Part shown: piece by piece, positions 53,399 to 61,588 of the stretch | Layout of the letters: every line of letters starts with the position of its first letter | Position numbering within the stretch: position 1 is the first letter of the stretch | Assembly (NCBI RefSeq): GCF_004025535.1 | Contig: NZ_QJRG01000034.1 | Location: 62,001-126,000 of the forward strand | Source: Pseudomonas alkylphenolica | GTDB taxonomy: Bacteria > Pseudomonadota > Gammaproteobacteria > Pseudomonadales > Pseudomonadaceae | Direction of reading: 5' to 3' | Length of the DNA stretch: 64,000 nucleotides | Made by a program: the position numbers and the translations under genes | The notes under the pieces: generated by a model | The model's database searches: none | Told to the model about the DNA's origin: nothing | What the model saw: only the letters and a program-made list of their open reading frames with translations

Positions 53399-54312
53399 GC
53401 CACCTCTTCAGCATTTAGCTTGATTTGCCCGGACAGGATCTGCTCTGCAAACATTTCAGCGGTGCGCGCTGCTGCTGCAGTCATGATGTCGAGATTGCCT
53501 GCATACTTGGGCAGATAATCTCCCAACCCAGCTACTTCCATGAAAACCGTAACCCGATTTCCATCAAATACAGGCCCATTCACGAGTCGATAACCAGGCA
53601 CATACTTCTGCACTTGCTCGATCATCTGGTGCACCGATTCGATGATCGCTGGCATGTCCGGCTTGGCTTCTGTCAGGCAGCTGATGGTGTTGCGCATGAT
53701 CACAGGCGGGTCTGCCGGGTTAATCACCGCTAACGCTTTTCCGCGTTTGGCCCCACCTACTCGAACCAATGCATCGGAGGTAGTGAAGGTGAACTCATCC
53801 AGGTTAGCTCGGGTACCCGCACCCACCGAACGAGATGAAAGGCTGGCAACGATTTCCGCGTAATCGACTGGTTGCACTCGAGACACGGATTGAATGATCG
53901 GGATTGTGGCTTGGCCCGCGCAGGAAATCATATTGACGTTCATGACGCCTTTACTAGCCAACGATTCCAGGTTCACAGGTGGCACGCACAGGGGGCCGAT
54001 GGCTGCAGGCGTGAGGTCAATCATAAGTACACCCAAAGCATTCAGCTTTCGCGAATTCTCCGCATGCACGTACGCTGAGGTTGCATCGAAAGCAATTTGA
54101 ATCTCATCAGCCAAGACATGGGGAAGTAATCCATCGATACCTTCATGAGTAACTTTGAGACCGAGGTTGTATGCCCGCTCCAATCCCTCAGAGGCCGGAT
54201 CAATACCAACCATCCAAACCGGATCGAGCAATTCGCTACGCTTCAGTTTGTAGATGAGGTCGGTACCGATATTGCCGGAACCGATGATTGCGCATTTTAT
54301 TTTTTTACTCAT
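53395..54312 (-). CDS. xylQ: Acylating acetaldehyde dehydrogenase
   Basis: A 305-aa enzyme (XylQ/DmpF/MhpF) turning acetaldehyde into acetyl-CoA with NAD and CoA. The NAD fold is [17 protein letters not shown] (~7-23), and the catalytic Cys lies in [14 protein letters not shown] (~127-140). [16 protein letters not shown] follows. The gene overlaps its neighbours by 4 bp on both sides, so tautomerase, dehydrogenase and aldolase are translationally coupled. Product acetaldehyde from the aldolase would be channelled here. Confidence 0.95.
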   Translation of the reverse strand: MSKKIKCAIIGSGNIGTDLIYKLKRSELLDPVWMVGIDPASEGLERAYNLGLKVTHEGIDGLLPHVLADEIQIAFDATSAYVHAENSRKLNALGVLMIDLTPAAIGPLCVPPVNLESLASKGVMNVNMISCAGQATIPIIQSVSRVQPVDYAEIVASLSSRSVGAGTRANLDEFTFTTSDALVRVGGAKRGKALAVINPADPPVIMRNTISCLTEAKPDMPAIIESVHQMIEQVQKYVPGYRLVNGPVFDGNRVTVFMEVAGLGDYLPKYAGNLDIMTAAAARTAEMFAEQILSGQIKLNAEEVA

Positions 54313-54566
54313 TGCGGATCACCTTTCTCTGCGGCTTTCAGACTTGCAGGGCCAGATAGGCCTGAACTTGGAGTGCTGGCCATTCTTTCTGCTGCGGTTA
54401 TGCCGGCCATCGAAAAATGTTCCGGCGTGACGTTGTGAATCAAGATACGTACCTGCTCCGGACGGACGCCTAGAACATCAACGACCGTGTCCGTAACTGC
54501 GCTTAGCAACAGGCGCTTCTGTTCGGCGGTACGCCCTTCCATCAAGTGAAATTCGATAATCGGCAT
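54309..54566 (-). CDS. xylH: 4-Oxalocrotonate tautomerase with C-terminal tail
   Basis: An 85-aa 4-oxalocrotonate tautomerase. After Met removal the catalytic Pro1 is followed by [10 protein letters not shown]; Arg11, Arg39 (EQVRILIH) and Phe50 (EHFSMAG) all sit at their canonical positions. Classical XylH/DmpI is about 62 residues; here some 22 residues rich in Ser, Pro and Gly follow (from [10 protein letters not shown]). It sits between the acyl-CoA dehydrogenase and acetaldehyde dehydrogenase genes in the meta-cleavage operon and should isomerise 2-hydroxymuconate to 2-oxo-3-hexenedioate. Confidence 0.9.
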   Translation of the reverse strand: MPIIEFHLMEGRTAEQKRLLLSAVTDTVVDVLGVRPEQVRILIHNVTPEHFSMAGITAAERMASTPSSGLSGPASLKAAEKGDPQ

Positions 54567-54569
54567 GGC

Positions 54570-55823
54570 TTAACCTGTGATCTCTTTTCCGAAGATATTG
54601 CGGGCAACAACCCACATCTGAACCTCATTGGCACCTTCATAGATCTCGGCGATCTTGCAGTCGCGATAGACCTCTTCGACGTGATAATGAGAACCGTCGT
54701 AAGCCAGCTCTTTGGTAAAGCCATAGCCGCCGAAAATTTGAATACCTTCGCGTGCGAATTCACTGGCGAGGTTCGTCGCATACCACTTGGCCATTGCGGC
54801 TTCCGGCTCAGGAAACATCACACCGTCGTCCATCCGCAACGCCGCCTTGAGGTACAGATTGCGTGCGTTTTCGATACCCATCGCACGCTCAGCCAGCCGA
54901 AATTGCCAATGCTGCTGAGTGGCCAGGGGCTTACCAAACACACGGCGGGTTTTAAGACGTTCGACGGAATGATCGAAAACGCTTTGGGCCATACCGACCC
55001 CGCTTGCAGCGATCCCAATCCGACCGTAAGTGAGAACTTGCAATGCGATCTTCAGTCCCTCACCACGTTGCCCAACGACATTTCCTAGTGGCACTCGCAC
55101 TCGGTCAAAAAGGATATCTGCGGTCAATTGCCCGTGATTACCCAGTTTTTTGTCAGGTGGGCCGACGGTGACACCAGGCGCATCGAGATCGACAACAACC
55201 TCTGTCATCCGCTCACCGTCGCGGCATAGAAGGACTACAAACGATGCAACCGGAGAGTTGGTAATCCACCTTTTATGACCGTTAATCTCGATGTAGTTGT
55301 CGTAAAAGGTCGCATCGGTAACCAACGATTCCACAGAAAGATCTGTACTCGCCAGGGGTTCGCTGGTCGCAAAACTACCGATTTTCTCGCCGGCCAAAAG
55401 CGGTGCAAGGTACTGTTTTTGGAGTTCCGGACTGGCCCATTCCAACGCGTGCCCCGCTAATATGCAGTGCACATCGTAAATGGCTGCAACGCTGTTGCTG
55501 AAGTAGCTCAACTCTTCAATAACGATCGCGGTGGCTGTGGCCCTATGCTTTAGCCCGCGACCACCCACTTCTGCAGCAAATGGGATTCTAAATAAGCCAG
55601 CATCAGCCATCTGCTTCAATAGCTGAAATGGAAACGCTTCAACTGACTCTTCGCGATGACCAATATCCCAAGCAACTGGTGCGAGATACTCTTCGCAAAA
55701 ATTCCTCACCTCTTCGCGGATCCCGATAACCTCTTCGGGAGTCATCAGGTCGTGGTACAACCGGGGCTGCTGTCGTGGCGGCTGGTTCGCATTTTTATTG
55801 GATTTGTTTTCGTTGGTGGCCAT
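54570..55823 (-). CDS. Acyl-CoA dehydrogenase embedded in the meta-cleavage operon
   Basis: A 417-aa FAD acyl-CoA dehydrogenase. Motifs: FATSEPLASTDLSVESLV (~130-147), KRWITNSPVASF, GRIGIAASGVGMAQ, QIFGGYGFTKELA and EIYEGANEVQMWVVAR (~393-408; catalytic Glu region). I prefer ATG 55823, which has GGAGGAG 8 bases upstream, over the GTG at 55853 that overlaps the xylI stop. No step of the standard meta pathway needs this enzyme. It may act on a side-chain or alicyclic CoA ester co-metabolised with the catechol, or feed the other CoA operon. Confidence 0.88.
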   Translation of the reverse strand: MATNENKSNKNANQPPRQQPRLYHDLMTPEEVIGIREEVRNFCEEYLAPVAWDIGHREESVEAFPFQLLKQMADAGLFRIPFAAEVGGRGLKHRATATAIVIEELSYFSNSVAAIYDVHCILAGHALEWASPELQKQYLAPLLAGEKIGSFATSEPLASTDLSVESLVTDATFYDNYIEINGHKRWITNSPVASFVVLLCRDGERMTEVVVDLDAPGVTVGPPDKKLGNHGQLTADILFDRVRVPLGNVVGQRGEGLKIALQVLTYGRIGIAASGVGMAQSVFDHSVERLKTRRVFGKPLATQQHWQFRLAERAMGIENARNLYLKAALRMDDGVMFPEPEAAMAKWYATNLASEFAREGIQIFGGYGFTKELAYDGSHYHVEEVYRDCKIAEIYEGANEVQMWVVARNIFGKEITG

Positions 55824-55849
55824 GATTGGCTCCTCCACTGACACGGTGT

Positions 55850-56638
55850 TCACACAAAGCGAAAAGAGACACTGCCCATTTCTTGGAATCGCGCTAACAC
55901 GTTGTCGCCTTTTTCAACAGGAATGGCTTCAGTGATGCCGCCTGTCATGACGAAGCTTCCCGCAGGCAAAACCTGGTCACGCGAAGCTAAGTGCTGCACC
56001 AACATCACGATGGCGTTGGCGGGATGATCTAGAACTGCTGCGCTCGCTCCTACAGCCTGTATCTCACCGTTCTTTTCGATCACTACACCGATTGTTCTGA
56101 GGTCGAGATCGTTCACATCACGTGGACGGCCACCGACAACGAAACGCGAAGAGGAGCCGTTGTCTGCGATTACGCTGGTGAGGTCGAATTTGAATTTCTC
56201 GTATCTAGAGTCAATAACTTCGACTGCCGGAATAATGAAATCCGTAGCCTCGATCACTTGCTCAATGGTGCAGTCAGGCCCGCGTAATTCGCTGCGTAAA
56301 ACAAACGCTATCTCAGCCTCGACACGTGGATGCACCAGTTCTCCGATGTTGATGACCCCATTCTCCGGCCGCGACATCGCATTGGTCAGAATTCCAAAAC
56401 TCGGAACATGGACACCCATCTGTTGCATTTTTGCCTTGGAAGTAAGCCCGGCCTTGTAGCCCATGACGCGATCGCCACGTTCAACCCAGCGCCGTTGCAA
56501 TTCGTCTTGAACGGCATAGGCGTCGGCAATGGACATCTGCGGGTACTGATCGGTTAGTTTGGGAATCGTGTGCGCGCGATCCTGTGCATGAATGACTATG
56601 TCAGCGAGCGCAGAGATGACTTGGGATGTCATTTTCAT
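55850..56638 (-). CDS. xylI: 4-Oxalocrotonate decarboxylase
   Basis: A 262-aa member of the hydratase/decarboxylase family. It is assigned to XylI/DmpH rather than XylJ because of GYKAGLTSKAKMQQMGV, FIIPAVEVIDSRYEKFKFDL, ADNGSSSRFVVGGR and FVMTGGITEAIPVEKGDN. It decarboxylates 2-oxo-3-hexenedioate to 2-hydroxypenta-2,4-dienoate using Mg2+. The gene overlaps xylJ by 4 bp; XylI and XylJ form a complex in the TOL pathway, so coupling is sensible. Confidence 0.92.
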   Translation of the reverse strand: MKMTSQVISALADIVIHAQDRAHTIPKLTDQYPQMSIADAYAVQDELQRRWVERGDRVMGYKAGLTSKAKMQQMGVHVPSFGILTNAMSRPENGVINIGELVHPRVEAEIAFVLRSELRGPDCTIEQVIEATDFIIPAVEVIDSRYEKFKFDLTSVIADNGSSSRFVVGGRPRDVNDLDLRTIGVVIEKNGEIQAVGASAAVLDHPANAIVMLVQHLASRDQVLPAGSFVMTGGITEAIPVEKGDNVLARFQEMGSVSFRFV

Positions 56639-57435
56639 GCTTCACCTCCAGAAAAGCGGACAGAACACGATCCCAGTCCCGCAACTTCGCATGTCAGTGT
56701 CTGCCCCGCGACGCAAGGTACCAATGACGACTGGGAACCAGACAAGATGACCTCACCTGCTCGAAACGGGATACCTAAGGCGCCTAAGGTATTGGCAAGC
56801 CAAACGACCGCATTCACCGGGCCGCCTTGAACGGCTGCTCCCGCAGCGGTGCTGAACAACTCACCGTCTCTTCTGAGCACCATTCCTGCCAAATTCAAGT
56901 CAATCTTTTTTGGGGAAATACGGTTCTGGCCAAGGAGAAAGACTCCGCATGAGGCGTTGTCCGCAACAGTATCGAGAATTTTGATGTTCCAATCTGATAT
57001 GCGGGAATCCACGATTTCAAAGCACGGCACTACGTAATCCGTTGCCCGCAAGACGTCGATTGCAGTGATACCTGGGCCGTTTAGATCATGTTTGAGCACA
57101 AACGCAATTTCAGCTTCAGCCCGAGGCTGAATCAGTCCACCTAAAGGAATGTCCTGGCCTTCTAGAAACTCCATACCTGAAGTCAACTGACCAAAATCAG
57201 GCTGGTAAACGCCCAGCAAATCCTGGATAGGTTTACTGGTCACACCTATTTTTTTTCCAACGATCCTTTCGCCTGCCTCGAGACGACGACCTACCATTTG
57301 ACATTGGATTAGGTACGCATCCTCCAAGGTCATATGGGGCTCTCGATCACGGAGCGGTGCCACTGTGACCCGGTTAATAAGTGCCGAATACAGCTCTTCA
57401 CCGTAGGTTTTTATGCTGTGGGTATTCATAGCCAT
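56635..57435 (-). CDS. xylJ: 2-Hydroxypenta-2,4-dienoate (2-oxopent-4-enoate) hydratase
   Basis: A 266-aa XylJ/DmpE. GKKIGVTSKPIQDLLGVYQPDFG (in part), RATDYVVPCFEIVDSRISDW, DTVADNASCGVFLLG and AGEVILSGSQSSLVP follow XylJ. It adds water to make 4-hydroxy-2-oxovalerate. The start is ATG 57435 (or 57429) behind AAGAGGGG; the upstream extension to 57657 crosses the promoter element and is not coding. First gene of the six-gene minus-strand operon, it lies 151-238 bp downstream of the control element at 57587-57673. Confidence 0.93.
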   Translation of the reverse strand: MAMNTHSIKTYGEELYSALINRVTVAPLRDREPHMTLEDAYLIQCQMVGRRLEAGERIVGKKIGVTSKPIQDLLGVYQPDFGQLTSGMEFLEGQDIPLGGLIQPRAEAEIAFVLKHDLNGPGITAIDVLRATDYVVPCFEIVDSRISDWNIKILDTVADNASCGVFLLGQNRISPKKIDLNLAGMVLRRDGELFSTAAGAAVQGGPVNAVVWLANTLGALGIPFRAGEVILSGSQSSLVPCVAGQTLTCEVAGLGSCSVRFSGGEA

Positions 57436-57586
57436 TTTAAATGACGCCCCTCTTGTTATTGAGTTCACGCATCCCAAAGTCGGGGCGCTTAAGCCTCTAG
57501 GCGGTCGAAGACGACCTGAATCGTTGAATTGAGCCCAACCACTGGTCTTATCAATTCGTCGTTCAATTCGAGAGTAAATACTCAAT

Positions 57587-57673
57587 CCCATACCGTCTAA
57601 TACCTTTGAAGCCGCAACCCCATACCTATACGGAATGCATACGCCACTGCAATGCATACTGAATCGGTATGGG
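57587..57673. promoter_or_regulatory. Shared meta-operon control element, copy 2 (divergent)
   Basis: CCCATACC occurs at 57587-57594 and 57619-57626, and inverted (GGTATGGG) at 57666-57673. ATACC also starts at 57600. The ATACC positions (0, +10, +32) are identical to those at 43638-43674, with the same 18-mer ATACCGTCTAATACCTTT. A second repeat, AATGCATAC, occurs twice (57634 and 57651 region). The site lies between xylJ and the divergent tautomerase/FadL genes and may control both. Confidence 0.65.
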
Positions 57674-57811
57674 AATTGACCCGTAAAGGCATTGGACGCT
57701 ATAGATCGGGGTGACTAGGATTTCCCGTGAAGCAGATCGCTGCGGGACAGCCACTCAATTCTGGACAGCAACGACCTGGTGTATGTGAGTCCTCTAAGCC
57801 GAGAACCGAAG

Positions 57812-58000
57812 ATGCCAATTATCACAATCAATATTGTCGAAGGAGAAACTAGCATCGAGGAGAAAAGGCTAATGATGCTAGCTGTAACCGAAGCAATATC
57901 TGCCACAACTTCGTATAGACCACAGGACGTTCGAATAATTATTCATGAGCTCGAGGCATCCAATTACTCAGTGGCAGGCAAAGCAACCGGAGCTCATTAA
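57812..58000 (+). CDS. 4-Oxalocrotonate tautomerase paralogue lacking Arg11
   Basis: A 62-aa tautomerase-family protein with catalytic Pro1 after Met removal (PIITINIVEGE). Relative to XylH, the residue after EG is Glu instead of Arg11, and one residue is inserted. The Arg39 equivalent (QDVRIIIHE) and an aromatic at the Phe50 position (Tyr, NYSVAG) remain. Arg11 binds the distal carboxylate of 2-hydroxymuconate in 4-OT, so a different substrate lacking that carboxylate is plausible. The start at 57812 places Pro at position 2; the upstream ATG at 57779 would bury it. It precedes fadL copy 2 on the plus strand. Confidence 0.8.
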   Translation: MPIITINIVEGETSIEEKRLMMLAVTEAISATTSYRPQDVRIIIHELEASNYSVAGKATGAH

Positions 58001-58116
58001 AATTGTGACTTCAATCCACTATAACTAGCCGAAATGAAGCACTGACTGTGAGCAATTAAGCGGCTACCATAATCAAATGAGCCGTGAGTCCAATAAAAAT
58101 AAAAATAGGTATCGCA

Positions 58117-59274
58117 ATGAATACGAAATTGATCCGCGCACTCTCTATCGCTCCAGTAATTTTGCTTTCCAGCCAGCTCTCACAAGCCAACGTTGGTACA
58201 CACCTAGTCGGCTATGGTGCTAAAGCTCAGTCAATGGGTGGCGCATCCGTTGCTTTTCCACAAGACGCTATCGCCGCCGCAAACAATCCAGCCGGCATGG
58301 CTCTAGTTGGCAACCGTTTCGATGCTGACGTCCAGATGCTATACGCCACATCAGAAACTGAATTTGGCTCAAGCGCCAATAAGCATAACAGCTCAATATT
58401 TATGGCGATCCCTGAGTTTGGTGTAAACTTTCAAATCACCCCCAAAGTAACCCTTGGTGTATCCACCTATGCCAGCGGTGTTGGATTCAAGTATGACGAC
58501 CCTCTCGTTCCAGTCCCCGGCTTTCGCCGGGCTAGAGGAACACTAAAACAGTTTGAAGTGCTGCCTACAGCGACCTACACCTTCGACAATGGATTATCAC
58601 TGGGGCTCTCTTTTGTTTACGCGATTCAGCAATTCGAAGCTCAAGGCTTACCAGGGCCTTTCCCTGGCGGTCAGAACCCCTACCATGGAAAAGAGAATTC
58701 CTACGGAACGAGCTGGAGAATTGGAGGGCTTTGGAAGATCAATGATCAATGGGCTGTAGGTGCCAGCTACAACCCAAAAATCAAAATGAGCAAACTGTCA
58801 GGCTACAAAGACGATTTACTATCTCAATCGGGGGGATCAGCTGACAGTCCAGAGCAATATTCAATTGGAGCATCTTATAAACCAACCGATCGCTGGACGA
58901 TGGCACTCGACCTTCAATACATTGGTTGGGATAAAACGGATGCTTTCAGCGAAGGATTCGGATGGCGTTCCCAGACTGTAGTAAAGGCGGGGGCGGCCTA
59001 TGAGCTTAATAAGGACTGGACTGTCAGGGGCGGTGTAAGCCATGCACGGCTTCATACGACCGAAGATTATACCGCACAGAACTCAATTCTAGGTGGATTG
59101 AATACCACCGCGTTGACAACTGGCGTGACCCGAAAACTCACAGAAGACTCGGAGTTGAATCTCACCTTTGAGTATGATTTCGGCCCAACTCTAAATGGCA
59201 CAGGCCCAAGCGAAGGCTTTAAAACCGAGTCTGACTTCTACACCGTTACGGTGGGATACGGCTGGAAATTCTAG
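58117..59274 (+). CDS. FadL/TodX-type outer-membrane channel (copy 2)
   Basis: A 385-aa FadL-family barrel, strongly similar to copy 1 at 5955-7106 (GYGAKAQSMGGASVAFPQDA, NNPAGMA, YASGVGFKYDDP, LPGPFPGGQN, C-terminal YGWKF). The signal peptide ends near residue 24 (SQA). ATG 58117 is preferred over 58084 because it places a normal signal peptide at the N-terminus. The A-rich leader AATAAAAATAAAAATAGG lies just upstream. It follows the Arg11-less tautomerase and shares the divergent region of the meta-cleavage operon, suggesting uptake of the hydrophobic parent substrate. Confidence 0.88.
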   Translation: MNTKLIRALSIAPVILLSSQLSQANVGTHLVGYGAKAQSMGGASVAFPQDAIAAANNPAGMALVGNRFDADVQMLYATSETEFGSSANKHNSSIFMAIPEFGVNFQITPKVTLGVSTYASGVGFKYDDPLVPVPGFRRARGTLKQFEVLPTATYTFDNGLSLGLSFVYAIQQFEAQGLPGPFPGGQNPYHGKENSYGTSWRIGGLWKINDQWAVGASYNPKIKMSKLSGYKDDLLSQSGGSADSPEQYSIGASYKPTDRWTMALDLQYIGWDKTDAFSEGFGWRSQTVVKAGAAYELNKDWTVRGGVSHARLHTTEDYTAQNSILGGLNTTALTTGVTRKLTEDSELNLTFEYDFGPTLNGTGPSEGFKTESDFYTVTVGYGWKF

Positions 59275-59286
59275 CTCTCGTCTAAA

Positions 59287-59339
59287 TTCTGGTCAGTCAC
59301 TAACCGCCTGCGTCTGCTGAGCGTGATGTCTGACCAGAA
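59287..59339 (+). terminator. Long-loop inverted repeat after FadL copy 2
   Basis: TTCTGGTCAG (59287-59296) and CTGACCAGAA (59330-59339) are exact inverse complements with a 33-base loop. It is a possible terminator; the loop is long and no T-tract is obvious. Confidence 0.35.
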
Positions 59340-59413
59340 GCAGGAACCCCTGTTTTCCTAGCCTCTACGCCAAATTGTGACCTCGTTCGACTTGGCGTAT
59401 AACGTCTCCACGG

Positions 59414-60349
59414 ATGAGCGAGGTGAACATGAATGTAAACGCGATAGAGCTACGTCATTTACGCTATTTTGTGGCGGTTGCACAGAATGGTGGTCTGACT
59501 TCAGCCGCAGAAAGCCTAAATATTACGCAGCCTCCGCTAACGCGACAGATCCGCCAGCTTGAAGACCTACTTGAAACTCAACTATTCGTTCGTCAATCCC
59601 GTGGCATGGAGCTCACCGATGCCGGGAAGTCTCTCCTAGAGGACGCTCGGAACATCCTGATGCTGACTGAGCAAGCGCTGGTGCGAAGCCGACTAGCCGG
59701 CCTAGGCAAGCTAGGACAACTCGATGTCGGTGTATTTGGCTCCGTAATGCTCGACATCGTGCCCAGGATTATCCAACAGTTCAGAAAACTACATCCAGAG
59801 GTTGAGGTAGTTCTGCACAACTTAGATCGCGCAGGCCAGATCAAGGCATTGAACGAACGACGCCTCACTGTTGGCTTCAATCGATTCTTCAAAGAAGAAC
59901 CCGGTCTTTCCTGGGAAGTACTTTTGACAGAAAACCTCCACCTTGCAGTACATGAGTCTCACCCGTTTGCTAGTCGAGAATCCGTCAATTTCTCAGAAGT
60001 GGATGGCCAACAACTAATAATGTACCCTCGAAAGCCTCGCCCTGGGTTTATCGATCATTTACTTAGCATGTTCCACGAGCAAAGCGTTCATCCCAATATA
60101 TTGCAAGAAGTTGATGACGTCGTCACTGCCGTGGCTCTCGTATCCGCAGGGGTGGGCCTGAGTTTCGTTGTAGACTCCTCCTGCAACCTTCACTTGCCCG
60201 GCGTTGTGTACGTCCCCATCAAAGATCAAGATCGTGCAACTTTCGATTTATGCATGATTAGACGTACCTTCGATGATTCGAGATTACTGGAAGGTTTCTT
60301 GACTGTTGCGCGCGAGTACGCCGCTATCTCACGAAAAAAAGTCAGATAG
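59414..60349 (+). CDS. LysR-family regulator (CatR/BenM-like)
   Basis: A 311-aa LysR regulator. It begins ELRHLRYFVAVAQNGGLTSAAESLNITQPPLTRQIRQLE (in part, residues ~12-50), the typical HTH of the CatM/BenM/CbnR group with TQPPLTRQI, then LFVRQSRGMELTDAG. The C-terminal effector domain is complete. ATG 59429 with GAGGTG close upstream is an alternative start. It is last on the plus strand after the tautomerase and FadL genes. A muconate- or aromatic acid-responsive control of the right-hand operons is possible; its target sites are not certain. Confidence 0.88.
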   Translation: MSEVNMNVNAIELRHLRYFVAVAQNGGLTSAAESLNITQPPLTRQIRQLEDLLETQLFVRQSRGMELTDAGKSLLEDARNILMLTEQALVRSRLAGLGKLGQLDVGVFGSVMLDIVPRIIQQFRKLHPEVEVVLHNLDRAGQIKALNERRLTVGFNRFFKEEPGLSWEVLLTENLHLAVHESHPFASRESVNFSEVDGQQLIMYPRKPRPGFIDHLLSMFHEQSVHPNILQEVDDVVTAVALVSAGVGLSFVVDSSCNLHLPGVVYVPIKDQDRATFDLCMIRRTFDDSRLLEGFLTVAREYAAISRKKVR

Positions 60350-60553
60350 TACAAACACTTCATACTGCAGTTGAAAATCCCAGCGCCCGCACCTGAGGGT
60401 ACTGGGATAATCTTAAGTAGTCATATTTGCATCAGAAACCATAAGCCATTTCTATAAAAACTTTAGTTTGGCACTCGCTTGCCTGTATCAATGCGTTACT
60501 CGTTTAACTTATTGGCACCCTGATAGAAATCCTTCGGTGAATAAAACCACAGC

Positions 60554-60578
60554 AAAAAGGCCCTCGAAGGGCCCTTTT
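60554..60578 (-). terminator. Terminator of degenerate mvaT copy
   Basis: AAAAAGGCCC and GGGCCCTTTT surround TCGAA, imperfectly paired because one G is missing on one arm. It matches the terminator design at 62076-62099. Confidence 0.65.
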
Positions 60579-60593
60579 GTACTCAAACCAAGA

Positions 60594-60840
60594 TCACTTG
60601 GTCAGCCAGGACTCGACGGTGTCAGAGCCGTATTCGCCCATCCACTCTTTCAGAGTTCGGTGATTGCCACCTTTGGTTTCTACGACTTCGCCAGTGTGAG
60701 GATTTTTGTAGGCCGCCACCTGGCGTGGCTTACGGGTAGCTGTTTTGGACTCAACAGCCGAAGCAAGACGGCGGCCAACTTCTGGATCAGTAGATTGATC
60801 ACGTACTTGATATGGCGACCACAACACTACCACTCTGCAA
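60594..60840 (-). pseudogene. Degenerate mvaT/mvaU copy with intact DNA-binding domain
   Basis: The frame from 60833 gives 79 aa; from DPEVGRRLASAVESKTATRK onward it parallels the full MvaT-like protein at 62116-62481, including KNPHTGEVVETKGGNHRTLK (the DNA-contact region), and ends VESWLTK. Just upstream, the DNA still resembles the mvaT coding region (KYVINLL versus PKVIALLD), but a one-base deletion breaks the frame, and the N-terminal oligomerisation helices are gone. If the fragment is translated it would be a DNA-binding domain without oligomerisation, possibly interfering with MvaT; decay of a duplicate is the simpler view. Confidence 0.75.
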
Positions 60841-60848
60841 CCATAGGT

Positions 60849-61139
60849 CTACGCAACATGCTTTTCAGCAGGCTTGAGTCCAATCGCAAGTCGCCTTGCA
60901 CACCCAACGCCCCATGCTAGAGCACGAGTCATTGATTCACCTGGCCTGGAATCAAGCGCCTGTTCATGCAAAGCCACGCCGCTTTCTGAATACACTCCAA
61001 TGAACATCTGCGTGTTTCCCGAGGGCGACAGCCTCACTTGGACATCAATGAAGGTTCCGTCGTCTAACGTTTCATCGTGTGTTCGATGGTGAAGCGCCGG
61101 ATCAGCCCACTGCCAGAACACGTCCCCACGAATTCGCAT
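60849..61139 (-). CDS. Hypothetical 96-aa protein
   Basis: I do not assign a family. The protein begins MRIRGDVFWQWADPALHHRT, continues with an acidic DETLDDGTFIDVQVRLSPSG segment and has a C-terminal SMTRALAWGVGCARRLA helix. GGAGGGCGGGGC stands before ATG 61139, which is why I prefer it to the upstream ATG at 61211. No signal peptide or membrane segment is seen. It lies between the broken mvaT copy and other small genes, in a stretch that looks like host-type accessory DNA rather than the catabolic island. Confidence 0.6.
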   Translation of the reverse strand: MRIRGDVFWQWADPALHHRTHDETLDDGTFIDVQVRLSPSGNTQMFIGVYSESGVALHEQALDSRPGESMTRALAWGVGCARRLAIGLKPAEKHVA

Positions 61140-61211
61140 GCCCCGCCCTCCTACGACTTTAGTCTTATACGTCGGAAAACTTACCATAGCGCAGAGATGC
61201 ACGGAGGCCAC

Positions 61212-61588
61212 GGTTTGCTTCTCGATTGACTGCTAAATCGGATAACTGGCCACGATTCCTATACACAGCTAGAAATCCTGCATAGGTTTGTGGGTGCACA
61301 TTTCTTCTTAGTTGGGACATGAGTGTTTTATGACGGTTTGCTTCGAGACACGGGTTCAGCAGTGCACTCGTAAACTTACAAATATCCGTCTTTTTTCTGG
61401 GCCAACGTAACCGACGAAAACGCCTGTGAAGCATTGCGCGCGACGTGCTCGCAGCGTTAGACGCCTGGATGGAACTGCCGGTGGCAATCGATTTCCCCCG
61501 AGCGGAAGTAAGATTCCAGCTGAACGGAAGCCTTATCGCGGCGGGCCATGTCTACAATGAGTAACCTCCATCAAGGAGCATTACCATC
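61212..61588. other. Gap with small coding-like fragments
   Basis: A minus-strand open frame (61165-61434) and a plus-strand stretch ending at 61563 (MELPVAIDFPRAEVRFQLNG as its last part) look protein-like but lack convincing starts. They may be remnants of small Pseudomonas genes. I see no RNA gene or promoter I can defend. Confidence 0.25.

Noticed and set aside
61165-61434. 89-codon minus-strand frame near the broken mvaT copy
   Set aside because: Basic, low-complexity product without a defined start; kept only as a coding-like fragment in the gap description.
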